64,000 bases of DNA, from NCBI RefSeq assembly GCF_900142775.1, contig NZ_FRCC01000002.1, forward strand, positions 657,831 to 721,830. The letters run 5' to 3'. This document shows, one piece after another, positions 29,101 to 36,559 of this stretch (positions within the stretch are counted from its first letter, which is position 1; each line of letters begins with the position of its first letter). The notes under the pieces were generated by a model. It did no database searches, was not told the origin of the DNA, and was given only the letters and a program-made list of their open reading frames with translations. This DNA is from Flavobacterium flevense (GTDB taxonomy: Bacteria > Bacteroidota > Bacteroidia > Flavobacteriales > Flavobacteriaceae). The translations under genes were made by a program, and so were the position numbers.

Positions 29101-30209
29101 ATCAATCCAGTCGAAATATTAAAAACAACCGAAAAGGATTTGGTATTGGTCTTTATTTGGTCAAACAGTTTGTTAATCAACATCATGGAGAAGTACGCTG
29201 TTATGATAATGAAAAAGGAGGTGCTACATTTGAAATTAAATTGCTTTTAGGAAAAGAACATTTTGGCGATATAGAAATACGGGAAGATTTAAGTGACAGA
29301 ACTTTATTTTTAGAAGAAGCTCTAAAAGATAAAGTAATACAGGAAAATGTATTAGAAACAATTGAAGATTCAGAAATTGATAATGATTTAGTAAAGGATG
29401 CCAAAAGTATTTTGGTAGTAGATGATAATCAGCACATCAGAAATTATTTAAAACAAATATTAGCTTCAAAATATCGGATTACTGCGGTAGAAAGTGCCGA
29501 AGCTGCATTGGCTGTCATTAGAAAAATACAGCCTGATTTAATTATTTCGGATGTGGTTATGGGCGATATGAATGGTGTGGCTTTTTGTAAACATATAAAA
29601 ACAGATGAGGAGCTGAAACACATTCCTATAATATTGCTAACAGGAGGAGGAACATCTGAAGACGTAAAACTCAAAGGAGCCGAAGTAGGAGCTGATGATT
29701 ATATTACAAAACCATTTGATAATGATTATTTGTTAGCCCGAATTAACGGAATCCTAACCCGCCGTGATAGTGAGCAGAATTATTTGCTTAATTCCGTTAC
29801 AAAAAATGTTGCAAGTCCAAAATTGTCAGACGAGGATAAAAAACTAATCGATAGAATTGTGGAGATAATAGATGCCAATTTAGATGTCGAAAGTTTTAAT
29901 GTAAAAGATTTGGCAATTGAGTTAGGAATGAGTCATTCCTTGGTTTATAAAAAAATCAAAAAAATTACAGGAAAGTCAGTTTCAGAATTTACAAGAAGTG
30001 TCCGTTTAAGAAAAGTGGCCACCTTGTTAATTACAACCGATTTGCAGATAAGTCAGGCAGCTGCATTGGCAGGTTTTGGGGATATAAAATATTTTAGAAA
30101 ACAGTTTCAACAGTTTTATAATATGAATCCTTCTGATTTTAAGAAAAAATATCAAAATATAAAGGATAATAAATATATATTGAATGAAAGTTTCTGGAAA
30201 TCAACATAA
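26121..30209 (+). CDS. hybrid two-component system regulator (HTCS) of the PUL
   Basis: One-protein sensor and activator of 1362 residues in the inner membrane. A signal peptide covers about 1-18 (LLFLMLLISFAINSQ). Two seven-blade beta-propellers of Reg_prop repeats (repeated xxxWIGTxxG, VWFGTYGGGV) and a Y_Y_Y domain (about 684-760) form the periplasmic sensor. The single membrane helix is at about 774-794. A HisKA domain with phospho-His831 (ISHEFRSPL), HATPase (NLVSNALKF, DNGEGVSDDD, GFGIGLYLV), receiver with phospho-Asp1144 (LIISDVVMGD) and lysine in YITKPFD, and an AraC-type HTH (about 1260-1347) follow. I start at ATG 26121 rather than the in-frame TTG at 26109. It leads an operon with the DUF2264 and GH105 genes (gaps 38 and 28). 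It probably binds the class A operators. Confidence 0.95.
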   Translation: MLLFLMLLISFAINSQRVPKLPVSGYSQEKYDIGYIGIENGLANNAVTSVYKDKRGLMWFGTYDGISRFDGYNFSNYRNEPNDPNSLINNRIVSICGTQNEIWIGTKNGISVYSYLTNQFSKRYCLNPKTSKKELIDVAINAIKDYKSNIYIASAGKGLIFCSGKEQKMSTIPLYVNGKLQWDYHVQGIDFDPSGNLWAFVQGVGIVIMEPSAKKLSVVYSDVLSGGCVFYDGFSNFWVAIEGGLMKYNTVAKTPRIYYNPEVQNPISDLMYKPDTKELWMATNGNGVVRYKFASDTFSLVNNSLGEEKLNSNAISSLCLDSENRVWIGTLRGGVNRVESRKTPFTTISKNEKLSNTLPSNFILSFCEQDSNHLWIGTDGAGASLWDKKSNVFTNYSFNPDNPNSLANNFVATIVKDEKGVWFGTYGGGVSLFNSKTRNFKRYQLFNLKYNIVQRNIWVLFKSKEGVLWAGSPDEEGLYRYNNATDQFDFVDAKISGIVSMTEDLQGNLWLGNFTTLIKLNPKTLKRQEIDVKYPVRSIVSISAIKMLVGTEGGGLMIFNPQTLERKFLTQADGIPNNSVLNIVRDNKGAYWCSTYNGIFVYHTNNEKISSYHDADGLQSNQFNYNAALKLSTGEIVFGGIKGFNVIDTKINSQIHDFPKLIITSIKVNNNALEQSGVTVFGIDKLKLSYDESMLNIEFAALEYSLPEKISYAYFLEGWDSQWHYVDNIRTANYSRLTEGNYVLKIKSTNAEGIWNSKTLTLPITILPPWYRSNLAYFLYVLVIAFVIYIVDKYQRKQAQLKYEVQLSQNLAKQEKELNEKKLTFFTNISHEFRSPLTMIINPLKDIIYGDKQQIDSSAIEMVYSNSRRLLSLVDQLLLFRKTETETGKLKIAKIDIVELAKEVFSCFVHHAKTKKIDYSFSISEEKVFVYVDREKMEMALFNLVSNALKFTEKENGAVAVNLRCLDHELIINVVDNGEGVSDDDKEKIFNLFYQSSRNIKNNRKGFGIGLYLVKQFVNQHHGEVRCYDNEKGGATFEIKLLLGKEHFGDIEIREDLSDRTLFLEEALKDKVIQENVLETIEDSEIDNDLVKDAKSILVVDDNQHIRNYLKQILASKYRITAVESAEAALAVIRKIQPDLIISDVVMGDMNGVAFCKHIKTDEELKHIPIILLTGGGTSEDVKLKGAEVGADDYITKPFDNDYLLARINGILTRRDSEQNYLLNSVTKNVASPKLSDEDKKLIDRIVEIIDANLDVESFNVKDLAIELGMSHSLVYKKIKKITGKSVSEFTRSVRLRKVATLLITTDLQISQAAALAGFGDIKYFRKQFQQFYNMNPSDFKKKYQNIKDNKYILNESFWKST

Positions 30210-30247
30210 ATTATAAGTTAAACAAATAAAAATTTAGATAAATTAAT

Positions 30248-31492
30248 ATGAATAATTATTTTAAAAAGGCTGTTTTATTGGGGTTGGTATATTTTGTGGC
30301 TCTTAATAGTGTACAATCACAATCAAAAAAACTGCAAAAAGATTCGCCTGAAAAAGTAAGAGCATTTTTTGTTTCTTCATTGGTGAAAATTGGAGATCCT
30401 GTTCTGGTGGCATTAAGCAAAAATGAATTAAAAAAGAACATGCCTGTAGAAAAATCACCAGGTGCCTGGGACGATAGAAAACATGTTACTTATCTCGAAG
30501 CTTTTGGCCGATTATTGTCAGGAATGGCTCCTTGGTTAGAACTTGGTGCTGATGAAACTCCTGAAGGGAAATTAAGAGCAAAATATATCGATTTAGCTCA
30601 AAAATCCATTCATAATGCGACTGATCCTAATGCCGCGGATTTTATGAATTTTGTAAATGACAGACAACCTCTGGTTGATGCTGCTTTTTTTGCACAAGCT
30701 TTACTTCGTGCACCAAAACAACTCTGGGAGCCGCTTGATGCAGTGACTAAAGAGAATGTTATTAAAGCTTTGAAATCATCCCGGGTTATTAAACCGTATC
30801 AAAGTAATTGGTTGCTTTTTGCCGCTATGGTAGAAGCAGCAATAATTAAATTTGATAAAGATGAAGATAAAGAGCGTTTGAGTTATGCTTTAGATCAACA
30901 TAAAAAATGGTATTTAGGCGATGGAACTTATGGTGACGGTCCTGATTTTCATTGGGATTATTACAATAGTTTTGTGATTCATCCGATGCAATTGGATATT
31001 TTTAAAACGCTTAATGAAACAAGTGATAATTATAAAACCGATTTTAAAACGGAATTGGAAAGGGCTAAACGTTATGCAGCTATTCAGGAACGCTTAATTT
31101 CTCCCGATGGGACTTATCCTCCTATTGGTCGATCATTAGCATATCGATTTGGAGCTTTTCAACTTTTATCGCAAATTGCACTTTGGAAAGAATTACCAAA
31201 AGAAGTTACTCCGGCTCAAGTGCGTTCGGCATTATATACCATGATTCATAATCAATTGAATGCAGCAGGAACTTTTGATGAAAATGGCTGGCTTCAAATA
31301 GGTTTTTATGGTCACCAGCCTAATATTGGCGAAGGCTATATTTCCACAGGTAGTTTGTATCTGTGTTCAGAAGCATTTTTGGTTTTGGGTCTCCCAGCTA
31401 CCGATTCTTTTTGGAGTGCTCCTTATCAGCCTTGGACCCAAAAGAAAATTTGGTCAGGACAAGAAATCCCAATTGATCATGCTTTAAAATAA
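30248..31492 (+). CDS. secreted DUF2264 family protein, putative glycoside hydrolase
   Basis: A 414-residue protein with a signal peptide (about 1-24, ending SVQSQ). The body matches DUF2264: WDDRKHVTYLEAFGRLLSGMAPWLEL, DRQPLVDAAFFAQALLRAP, SNWLLFAAMVEAAIIKF, YGDGPDFHWDYYNSFVIHPM and a conserved GHQPNIGEGYISTGSLYLC near the end. The fold should be an alpha/alpha barrel. My recollection, not verifiable here, is that members of this family have been assigned to beta-glucuronidase family GH154 in arabinogalactan degradation. Its operon partner is a GH105 enzyme acting on unsaturated uronides, which agrees with a uronic acid role. A second, longer DUF2264 protein lies at 54981. Confidence 0.82.
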   Translation: MNNYFKKAVLLGLVYFVALNSVQSQSKKLQKDSPEKVRAFFVSSLVKIGDPVLVALSKNELKKNMPVEKSPGAWDDRKHVTYLEAFGRLLSGMAPWLELGADETPEGKLRAKYIDLAQKSIHNATDPNAADFMNFVNDRQPLVDAAFFAQALLRAPKQLWEPLDAVTKENVIKALKSSRVIKPYQSNWLLFAAMVEAAIIKFDKDEDKERLSYALDQHKKWYLGDGTYGDGPDFHWDYYNSFVIHPMQLDIFKTLNETSDNYKTDFKTELERAKRYAAIQERLISPDGTYPPIGRSLAYRFGAFQLLSQIALWKELPKEVTPAQVRSALYTMIHNQLNAAGTFDENGWLQIGFYGHQPNIGEGYISTGSLYLCSEAFLVLGLPATDSFWSAPYQPWTQKKIWSGQEIPIDHALK

Positions 31493-31520
31493 AAAATACC
31501 AATAATCTAATATATTTATT

Positions 31521-32675
31521 ATGAATTTTAAAAACTCATTTTTTGTTCTAATTACTGCGGTTTCTCTAGTGGTTGTTAGTTGTAAAAGTACCGCTCTAAA
31601 ACAAAAAAGCGCTATTAAAGAATCTAAAAAAGAAGTAATTGCTATTATTGATAAAGTTAACAATCGTTGGCAAGATACCCATCCTGAATTGGGGAATGCG
31701 TTCTGGAATGTAGCGGCTTATCATACCGGGAATATGGAAGCTTATAAGGCGACTAAAAACAAAAAATATTTGGATTATTCGAATGCCTGGGCGGAGAAAA
31801 ATCAATGGATGGGAGCCAAATCTACAAATAAATCCGAATGGAAATACAATTATGGAGAAACCGATAAGCATGTGCTGTTTGGTGACTGGCAAATTTGTTT
31901 TCAAACCTATATTGATCTGTACAATTTTACAGGAAAGAAAGATACTCATAAAATTGCTCGTGCCCGGGAGGTTATGGAATACCAAATGAGTACTGTTGCT
32001 ACTGATTATTGGTGGTGGGTTGATGGCTTGTATATGGTAATGCCGGTGATGACCAAGTTGTATCATGTGACTGGCAACGAAATGTATTTAGAAAAACTGC
32101 ATACTTATTTAACACATGCTAATGGTATTATGTATGACGAGGAATCGAAATTGTATTTTCGTGATGCTAAATATGTCTATCCGAAACATAAAAGTGCCAA
32201 CGGTAAAAAAGATTTTTGGGCAAGAGGAGACGGATGGATTTTTGCTGGCTACGCCAAAATTATTCAGGATTTACCAAAGAATGCGAAACACAAACAAGAA
32301 TATATCAATCGTTTTAAAGATATGGCTGAGTCATTGGCGGCAGCCCAACAAAAAGGAGGCTATTGGACAAGAAGTATCTTAGATCCGGAACATGCTCCGG
32401 GACCCGAAACCAGCGGAACGGCATTTTTTACTTATGGTTTTTTATGGGGAATTAATAACGGAATTTTAGATAAAGCAACTTATTTGCCTGTTGTGGAGAA
32501 ATCATGGAATTATCTGATTCATTTTGCTCTTCAGGCAGACGGTACAGTAGGCTACGTTCAGCCGATAGGTGAAAAAGCAATTCCGGGTCAGGTAGTTGAT
32601 AAAAACTCCACTGCTGATTTTGGTGTGGGTGCTTTTTTATTAGCTGCATCCGAGATGTCTCGTTTTGTAAAATGA
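31521..32675 (+). CDS. GH105 unsaturated glucuronyl/galacturonyl hydrolase (lipoprotein)
   Basis: Hydrolyses the 4,5-unsaturated uronic acid left at the non-reducing end by a polysaccharide lyase (YteR/YesR family, alpha6/alpha6 barrel). The 384 residues include a lipobox (VVVSC, Cys21), the catalytic Asp168 in WWWVDGLYM and the hallmark WARGDGW at about 233-239, with HAPGPETSGTAFFTYG near the end. The lipid anchor places it in the periplasm or on the outer membrane. It is the last gene of the HTCS operon and a strong hairpin terminator follows. No polysaccharide lyase was recognised in the window, so its substrate must come from a lyase encoded elsewhere, or the enzyme may act on a related uronide. 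Confidence 0.9.
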   Translation: MNFKNSFFVLITAVSLVVVSCKSTALKQKSAIKESKKEVIAIIDKVNNRWQDTHPELGNAFWNVAAYHTGNMEAYKATKNKKYLDYSNAWAEKNQWMGAKSTNKSEWKYNYGETDKHVLFGDWQICFQTYIDLYNFTGKKDTHKIARAREVMEYQMSTVATDYWWWVDGLYMVMPVMTKLYHVTGNEMYLEKLHTYLTHANGIMYDEESKLYFRDAKYVYPKHKSANGKKDFWARGDGWIFAGYAKIIQDLPKNAKHKQEYINRFKDMAESLAAAQQKGGYWTRSILDPEHAPGPETSGTAFFTYGFLWGINNGILDKATYLPVVEKSWNYLIHFALQADGTVGYVQPIGEKAIPGQVVDKNSTADFGVGAFLLAASEMSRFVK

Positions 32676-32696
32676 TTTAGTTACGGTTTTAAAAAT

Positions 32697-32752
32697 AAAA
32701 GTTAAAAAAACGGTCTTGTTTCAAATGAAATGAGACCGTTTTTTTAACTTTT
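32697..32752 (+). terminator. strong terminator of the HTCS operon
   Basis: A 20-bp arm (32697-32716, core ACGGTCT) pairs with 32733-32752 (AGACCGT core). A inside the left arm pairs with the T run of the right arm. A small GTTTC/GAAAT helix extends it inward. This isolates the HTCS operon from susC. Confidence 0.9.
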
Positions 32753-32886
32753 ATTTGGCATTCTCCTAATTTTAAAAGTTTTTTATCGTAGTTTACTTTC
32801 TTAATTGTTTGATTATTGTATAAAATTATTATTATTTTTTTAATACACGTGTAAAAAAAACCGTTTTTTTGTTTTAATTTCTGATT

Positions 32887-32945
32887 TACCCCCCTTTTTA
32901 TATCAAAATACCCCTCTTCTGACTTATGCGCTTGTGTTAGATTTG
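32887..32945 (+). promoter_or_regulatory. class A operator and promoter of susC
   Basis: The boxes ACCCCCC (32888-32894) and ACCCCTC (32910-32916) are spaced by 22 bases. A perfect -7 element TAGATTTG follows at 32938-32945, 28 bases from the second box, again without TTG at -33. The text from the first box through the -7 element aligns with the region before lacZ (22610-22666), including TACCCCTC in both. Confidence 0.7.
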
Positions 32946-32950
32946 TAATG

Positions 32951-33279
32951 TGAATTATATGTTAAATAGTGGTTAAGGTAAATTTAATGAGAACATTGAA
33001 TAGCTTGAAACGATTTAAGAAATAATTGGAGTGTTTTAATTAGATGTATTAAATAATGTTGTCAAAAAACATATAGGGAACTACTCTCTTTTTTTTAAGT
33101 GTTAAATAAACATTTATTTTATTTAACTATGTAATATATTTTTCAAATCATACTAACTAAATTCTAAAATTTTAACTATATGAAATAACCTTTAAAAAAA
33201 AAACACTAACAAGTTTATCTGTGAGAGTATATTAGAAGCAGATAAAAAATTTAACTAACCATTAAAATTAAAACCATAC
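32951..33279 (+). other. long 5' leader of the susCD transcript
   Basis: If transcription starts just after the -7 element at 32938-32945, about 330 bases of leader precede the susC ATG. The stretch is AT rich with no ORF or clear terminator-like hairpin. Long leaders are common for susC-type genes and can host post-transcriptional control, but I see no defined riboswitch or small RNA promoter in it. Confidence 0.4.
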
Positions 33280-36200
33280 ATGACAAACTTTATTAAAATA
33301 AAGAAAAAAACTCATAGTGTTTTAGAGTTTGATTTAAAAAAGAAACTGACAGCATTGTTAATTTTACTTTCTTTATCTCAGATTCAGGCACATGAATTTA
33401 AAGTTACAAGTGTAACAAAACTAAAAGTAGCCCAACAACAAAGAACAATTAGCGGGCAGGTAACAGATGAAAATAATTTGCCAATTCCAGGAGCGACAGT
33501 AGTTGTTAAAGGAACCCAAAATGCAGTAATGACTGATTTGGATGGAAAATTTACTTTAAAAATTAACGAAGGAGACAAAATATTAGTAGTTTCTTTTGTT
33601 GGTTATGAGCCAACAGAAACTCTAATTTTAACAAAGTCAGTTTTCGAAATCAATATTAAACCTAGTTTAGAGGGTTTGAAGGAAGTTGTGGTTGTAGGTT
33701 TTGGAACTCAGAAAAAAGCCAGTATGGTGAGTTCAATCACAACAATTAATCCTAAAGAATTAAAAGGACCTACCAGCAACTTAACCAATATGCTTGCAGG
33801 AAGAATTGCAGGTATGGTAGCTTACCAAAGAAGTGGAGAACCAGGTCGTGATAATGCAAACTTTTTTATTCGTGGTTTGGGTTCATTTGGCTCAGGAGCT
33901 TCAAATCCTTTAATCTTAATTGATGGTATTGAATCTACTACAACTGATATGGCACGTTTGCAACCCGATGATATTGATGCTTTTTCGGTGCTTAAGGATG
34001 CTGCTGCTGCTGCAGTTTATGGTGCTCGTGGAGCCAATGGAGTGGTATTAATTACTACTAAAATGGGTAAAGATGGTATTACTAAATTTAATTTCAGGAC
34101 AGAAACCAGAATGTCTTCTAATTCCAGGAATTTTAAATTTGCTGATAACATTACTTATATGAAATTAGCTAATGAGGCGGTAAGAACTCGTAATCCTTTG
34201 CTTGGAGATGTATATAATCAAAATAAAATTGACAGAACCGCCGCTGGAGATGATCCTTATTTATATCCAAGTAATAATTGGATAGATGAATTAATTAAAG
34301 ATTATACTATTAATCAAGGTTATAATTTAAGTATTAGTGGAGGTGGACAAAAAGCAAGGTATTATGTAGCGGGTACTTATAATATTGATAATGGAGTTTT
34401 AAAAGTAGATGAATTGAATAATTTTAATTCTAATATTAAATTAAGAAATTATTCTTTGCGATCCAATGTGGATATGACATTGACGCCTACTACTAAAGCA
34501 ATTATTCGTTTTTATGGTCAATTTGATGATTATAGTGGGCCAATTAGTGGATTTGATCGTAGTAATCCTCCAAGACGAGTATCAGGTGGGGCACATATTT
34601 TTAATCTTGCTATGTGGTCTAATCCAGTGGCATTTGCTAAAGTATATCCTTCCAGTTATTTACCTTTTATTGATCATCCCTTATTTGGAGGTGCTTTGTC
34701 CGGAGGAACTGAAGGGTCAATTTTAGTCAATCCTTATGCTCAAATGGTTAAAGGATATGAAGTATCTAAAGCTTCAACAATACAAACACAAGTTGAATTG
34801 CAGCAGGATTTAAAAGGAATAACTCCGGGTCTTAGCGCTAATGCCATGGGGTATGTAAGAAGGTATTCTTATTTTGATGTAGCCAGACAATACAATCCTT
34901 TTTATTATCAATCCTTTATAAGTCCTGTTACTGGAGAACTAGATTTGAGAGTATTAAATGATGGAGGGCCAGGTTCTATAGGGCTAGTAGGAACAGAATT
35001 TTTAGGATTTGCTCAAGGAGATAAAAATTTAGATTCTCGTATTTATCTCCAAACAACTATTAATTATAACAGAACTTTCAATGAGAAACATGCAGTAACA
35101 GGGATGTTGACCAATTTATTGTCAAGTTTTGAGCAAGGTAATGCGGGAACAATTCAGAGTTCTCTACCAGCCAGAAATCAGGGGATTTCAGGTAGGTTTA
35201 CTTACGGTTTTGATAGTAAGTACCTTGCTGAGTTTAATTTTGGTTACAATGGATCAGAAAGATTTGCGCAAGGAAATCGTTATGGTTTTTTCCCTTCATT
35301 TGGTTTGGCGTATCATCTTTCTAATGAAAAATTTTGGGAACCTATTAAGGATGTAGTAACTAATTTTAAAATCCGTACTACTTATGGTTTAGTAGGGAAT
35401 GATCAGATTGGTAATGTAAACGATCGTTTCTTTTATTTATCAAATGTTACTATAGGTGATGGTAGTTTTGGTTCTTCTTTTGGGGAACAATATGGGTATT
35501 ATCAGCCTGGAGTATATGTTGGACGTTATGCTAATAATAATATAGGTTGGGAAGAATCTAAGCAAATCAATTTAGGTTTGGATTTAGAATTGTTTAAATC
35601 GTTGAATTTTATAGTAGATGTGTATCAGCAAAATCGTACTAATATTCTTCAGGATAGAAGTAATATAGGTGCAACTATGGGATTAACCGCAGTGCCAGTG
35701 GCTAATTTTGGAGAAGTTGAAAGTAAAGGAATGGATGTTGCTGTAACTTATAACAAACAATTTAATAACGATTGGTACACTCAGTTGAGAGGTAATTTTA
35801 CCTATGCAACCAATAAAATTTTAGTTTATGACGAGATTAAATTCCCTGGAGAAATGGCTTATCGTTCTCGCATAGGTCAGAATATCAACCAGACCTATGG
35901 GTATATTGCTGAGCGTTTGTTTGTAGATCAAAATGAGGTGGATAACTCACCAATGCAATTTGGAGATTATTCAGGAGGTGATATTAAATACCGTGATGTT
36001 AATGGTGATGGTGAAATTACGGAGTCAGATAAGGTGCCTATTGGGAATCCAACTGCTCCGGAGATAGTGTATGGATTTGGTGGAACAGTAGGATATAAGA
36101 AATTTGATTTTAGTATTTTCTTTCAGGGAGTGGCTCGTACATCATTTTTTATTAATCCAAGAAATATTGCGCCATTTGTGTTAGAAGGTTCTTATCAAAA

Positions 36201-36546
36201 TAATTTATTAGATGTTATCGCTCAGGATCACTGGTCGGAAAATAATAGAGATTTATATGCTTTCTGGCCTAGATTGAGTAACACATTTGTTGATAATAAT
36301 AATGAAGTATCCACTTGGTGGATGCGAAATGGTGCCTTTTTAAGATTAAAATCAATCGAACTAGGGTATAATGCTCCGGATGAATTTATTTCTAAAATAG
36401 GAGTTAAGGGCTTGAGAATTTATTTTAGTGGAAATAATCTTGCCGTTTGGAGTAAATTTAAGTTGTGGGATCCGGAGATGGGCGGTAGTGGTTTAGGATA
36501 TCCAATCCAATCGGTTTATAATTTGGGACTAAAAGTTGATTTTTAA
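33280..36546 (+). CDS. susC: SusC-type TonB-dependent outer membrane oligosaccharide transporter
   Basis: A 1088-residue outer membrane importer that works with SusD and TonB-ExbBD. After a signal segment (LTALLILLSLSQIQA, about 28-43) comes a CarboxypepD_reg-like domain (about 52-130, ISGQVTDENNLPIPGATV ... VSFVGYEPTE), the SusC signature before the plug (LKEVVVVGFGTQKKA), the plug (about 147-262, with LKDAAAAAVYGARGANGV) and a 22-strand barrel ending in an aromatic residue (LGLKVDF). The predicted signal peptide is preceded by an unusually long, basic N-terminal stretch (about 25 residues). It is first in an operon of four genes (susC, susD and two lipoproteins) that ends at 41093. Class A operator upstream. 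Confidence 0.95.
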   Translation: MTNFIKIKKKTHSVLEFDLKKKLTALLILLSLSQIQAHEFKVTSVTKLKVAQQQRTISGQVTDENNLPIPGATVVVKGTQNAVMTDLDGKFTLKINEGDKILVVSFVGYEPTETLILTKSVFEINIKPSLEGLKEVVVVGFGTQKKASMVSSITTINPKELKGPTSNLTNMLAGRIAGMVAYQRSGEPGRDNANFFIRGLGSFGSGASNPLILIDGIESTTTDMARLQPDDIDAFSVLKDAAAAAVYGARGANGVVLITTKMGKDGITKFNFRTETRMSSNSRNFKFADNITYMKLANEAVRTRNPLLGDVYNQNKIDRTAAGDDPYLYPSNNWIDELIKDYTINQGYNLSISGGGQKARYYVAGTYNIDNGVLKVDELNNFNSNIKLRNYSLRSNVDMTLTPTTKAIIRFYGQFDDYSGPISGFDRSNPPRRVSGGAHIFNLAMWSNPVAFAKVYPSSYLPFIDHPLFGGALSGGTEGSILVNPYAQMVKGYEVSKASTIQTQVELQQDLKGITPGLSANAMGYVRRYSYFDVARQYNPFYYQSFISPVTGELDLRVLNDGGPGSIGLVGTEFLGFAQGDKNLDSRIYLQTTINYNRTFNEKHAVTGMLTNLLSSFEQGNAGTIQSSLPARNQGISGRFTYGFDSKYLAEFNFGYNGSERFAQGNRYGFFPSFGLAYHLSNEKFWEPIKDVVTNFKIRTTYGLVGNDQIGNVNDRFFYLSNVTIGDGSFGSSFGEQYGYYQPGVYVGRYANNNIGWEESKQINLGLDLELFKSLNFIVDVYQQNRTNILQDRSNIGATMGLTAVPVANFGEVESKGMDVAVTYNKQFNNDWYTQLRGNFTYATNKILVYDEIKFPGEMAYRSRIGQNINQTYGYIAERLFVDQNEVDNSPMQFGDYSGGDIKYRDVNGDGEITESDKVPIGNPTAPEIVYGFGGTVGYKKFDFSIFFQGVARTSFFINPRNIAPFVLEGSYQNNLLDVIAQDHWSENNRDLYAFWPRLSNTFVDNNNEVSTWWMRNGAFLRLKSIELGYNAPDEFISKIGVKGLRIYFSGNNLAVWSKFKLWDPEMGGSGLGYPIQSVYNLGLKVDF

Positions 36547-36559
36547 AAAAAGAAGAAGT

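Noticed and set aside
31596..32066. 156-residue minus-strand frame opposite GH105
   Set aside because: The GH105 frame has all family motifs; the antisense frame has none and would span its catalytic region.
36536..36559. TTG start of susD overlapping the end of susC
   Set aside because: The ATG at 36560 yields a normal lipoprotein signal peptide; the upstream codons add a charged stretch before it.
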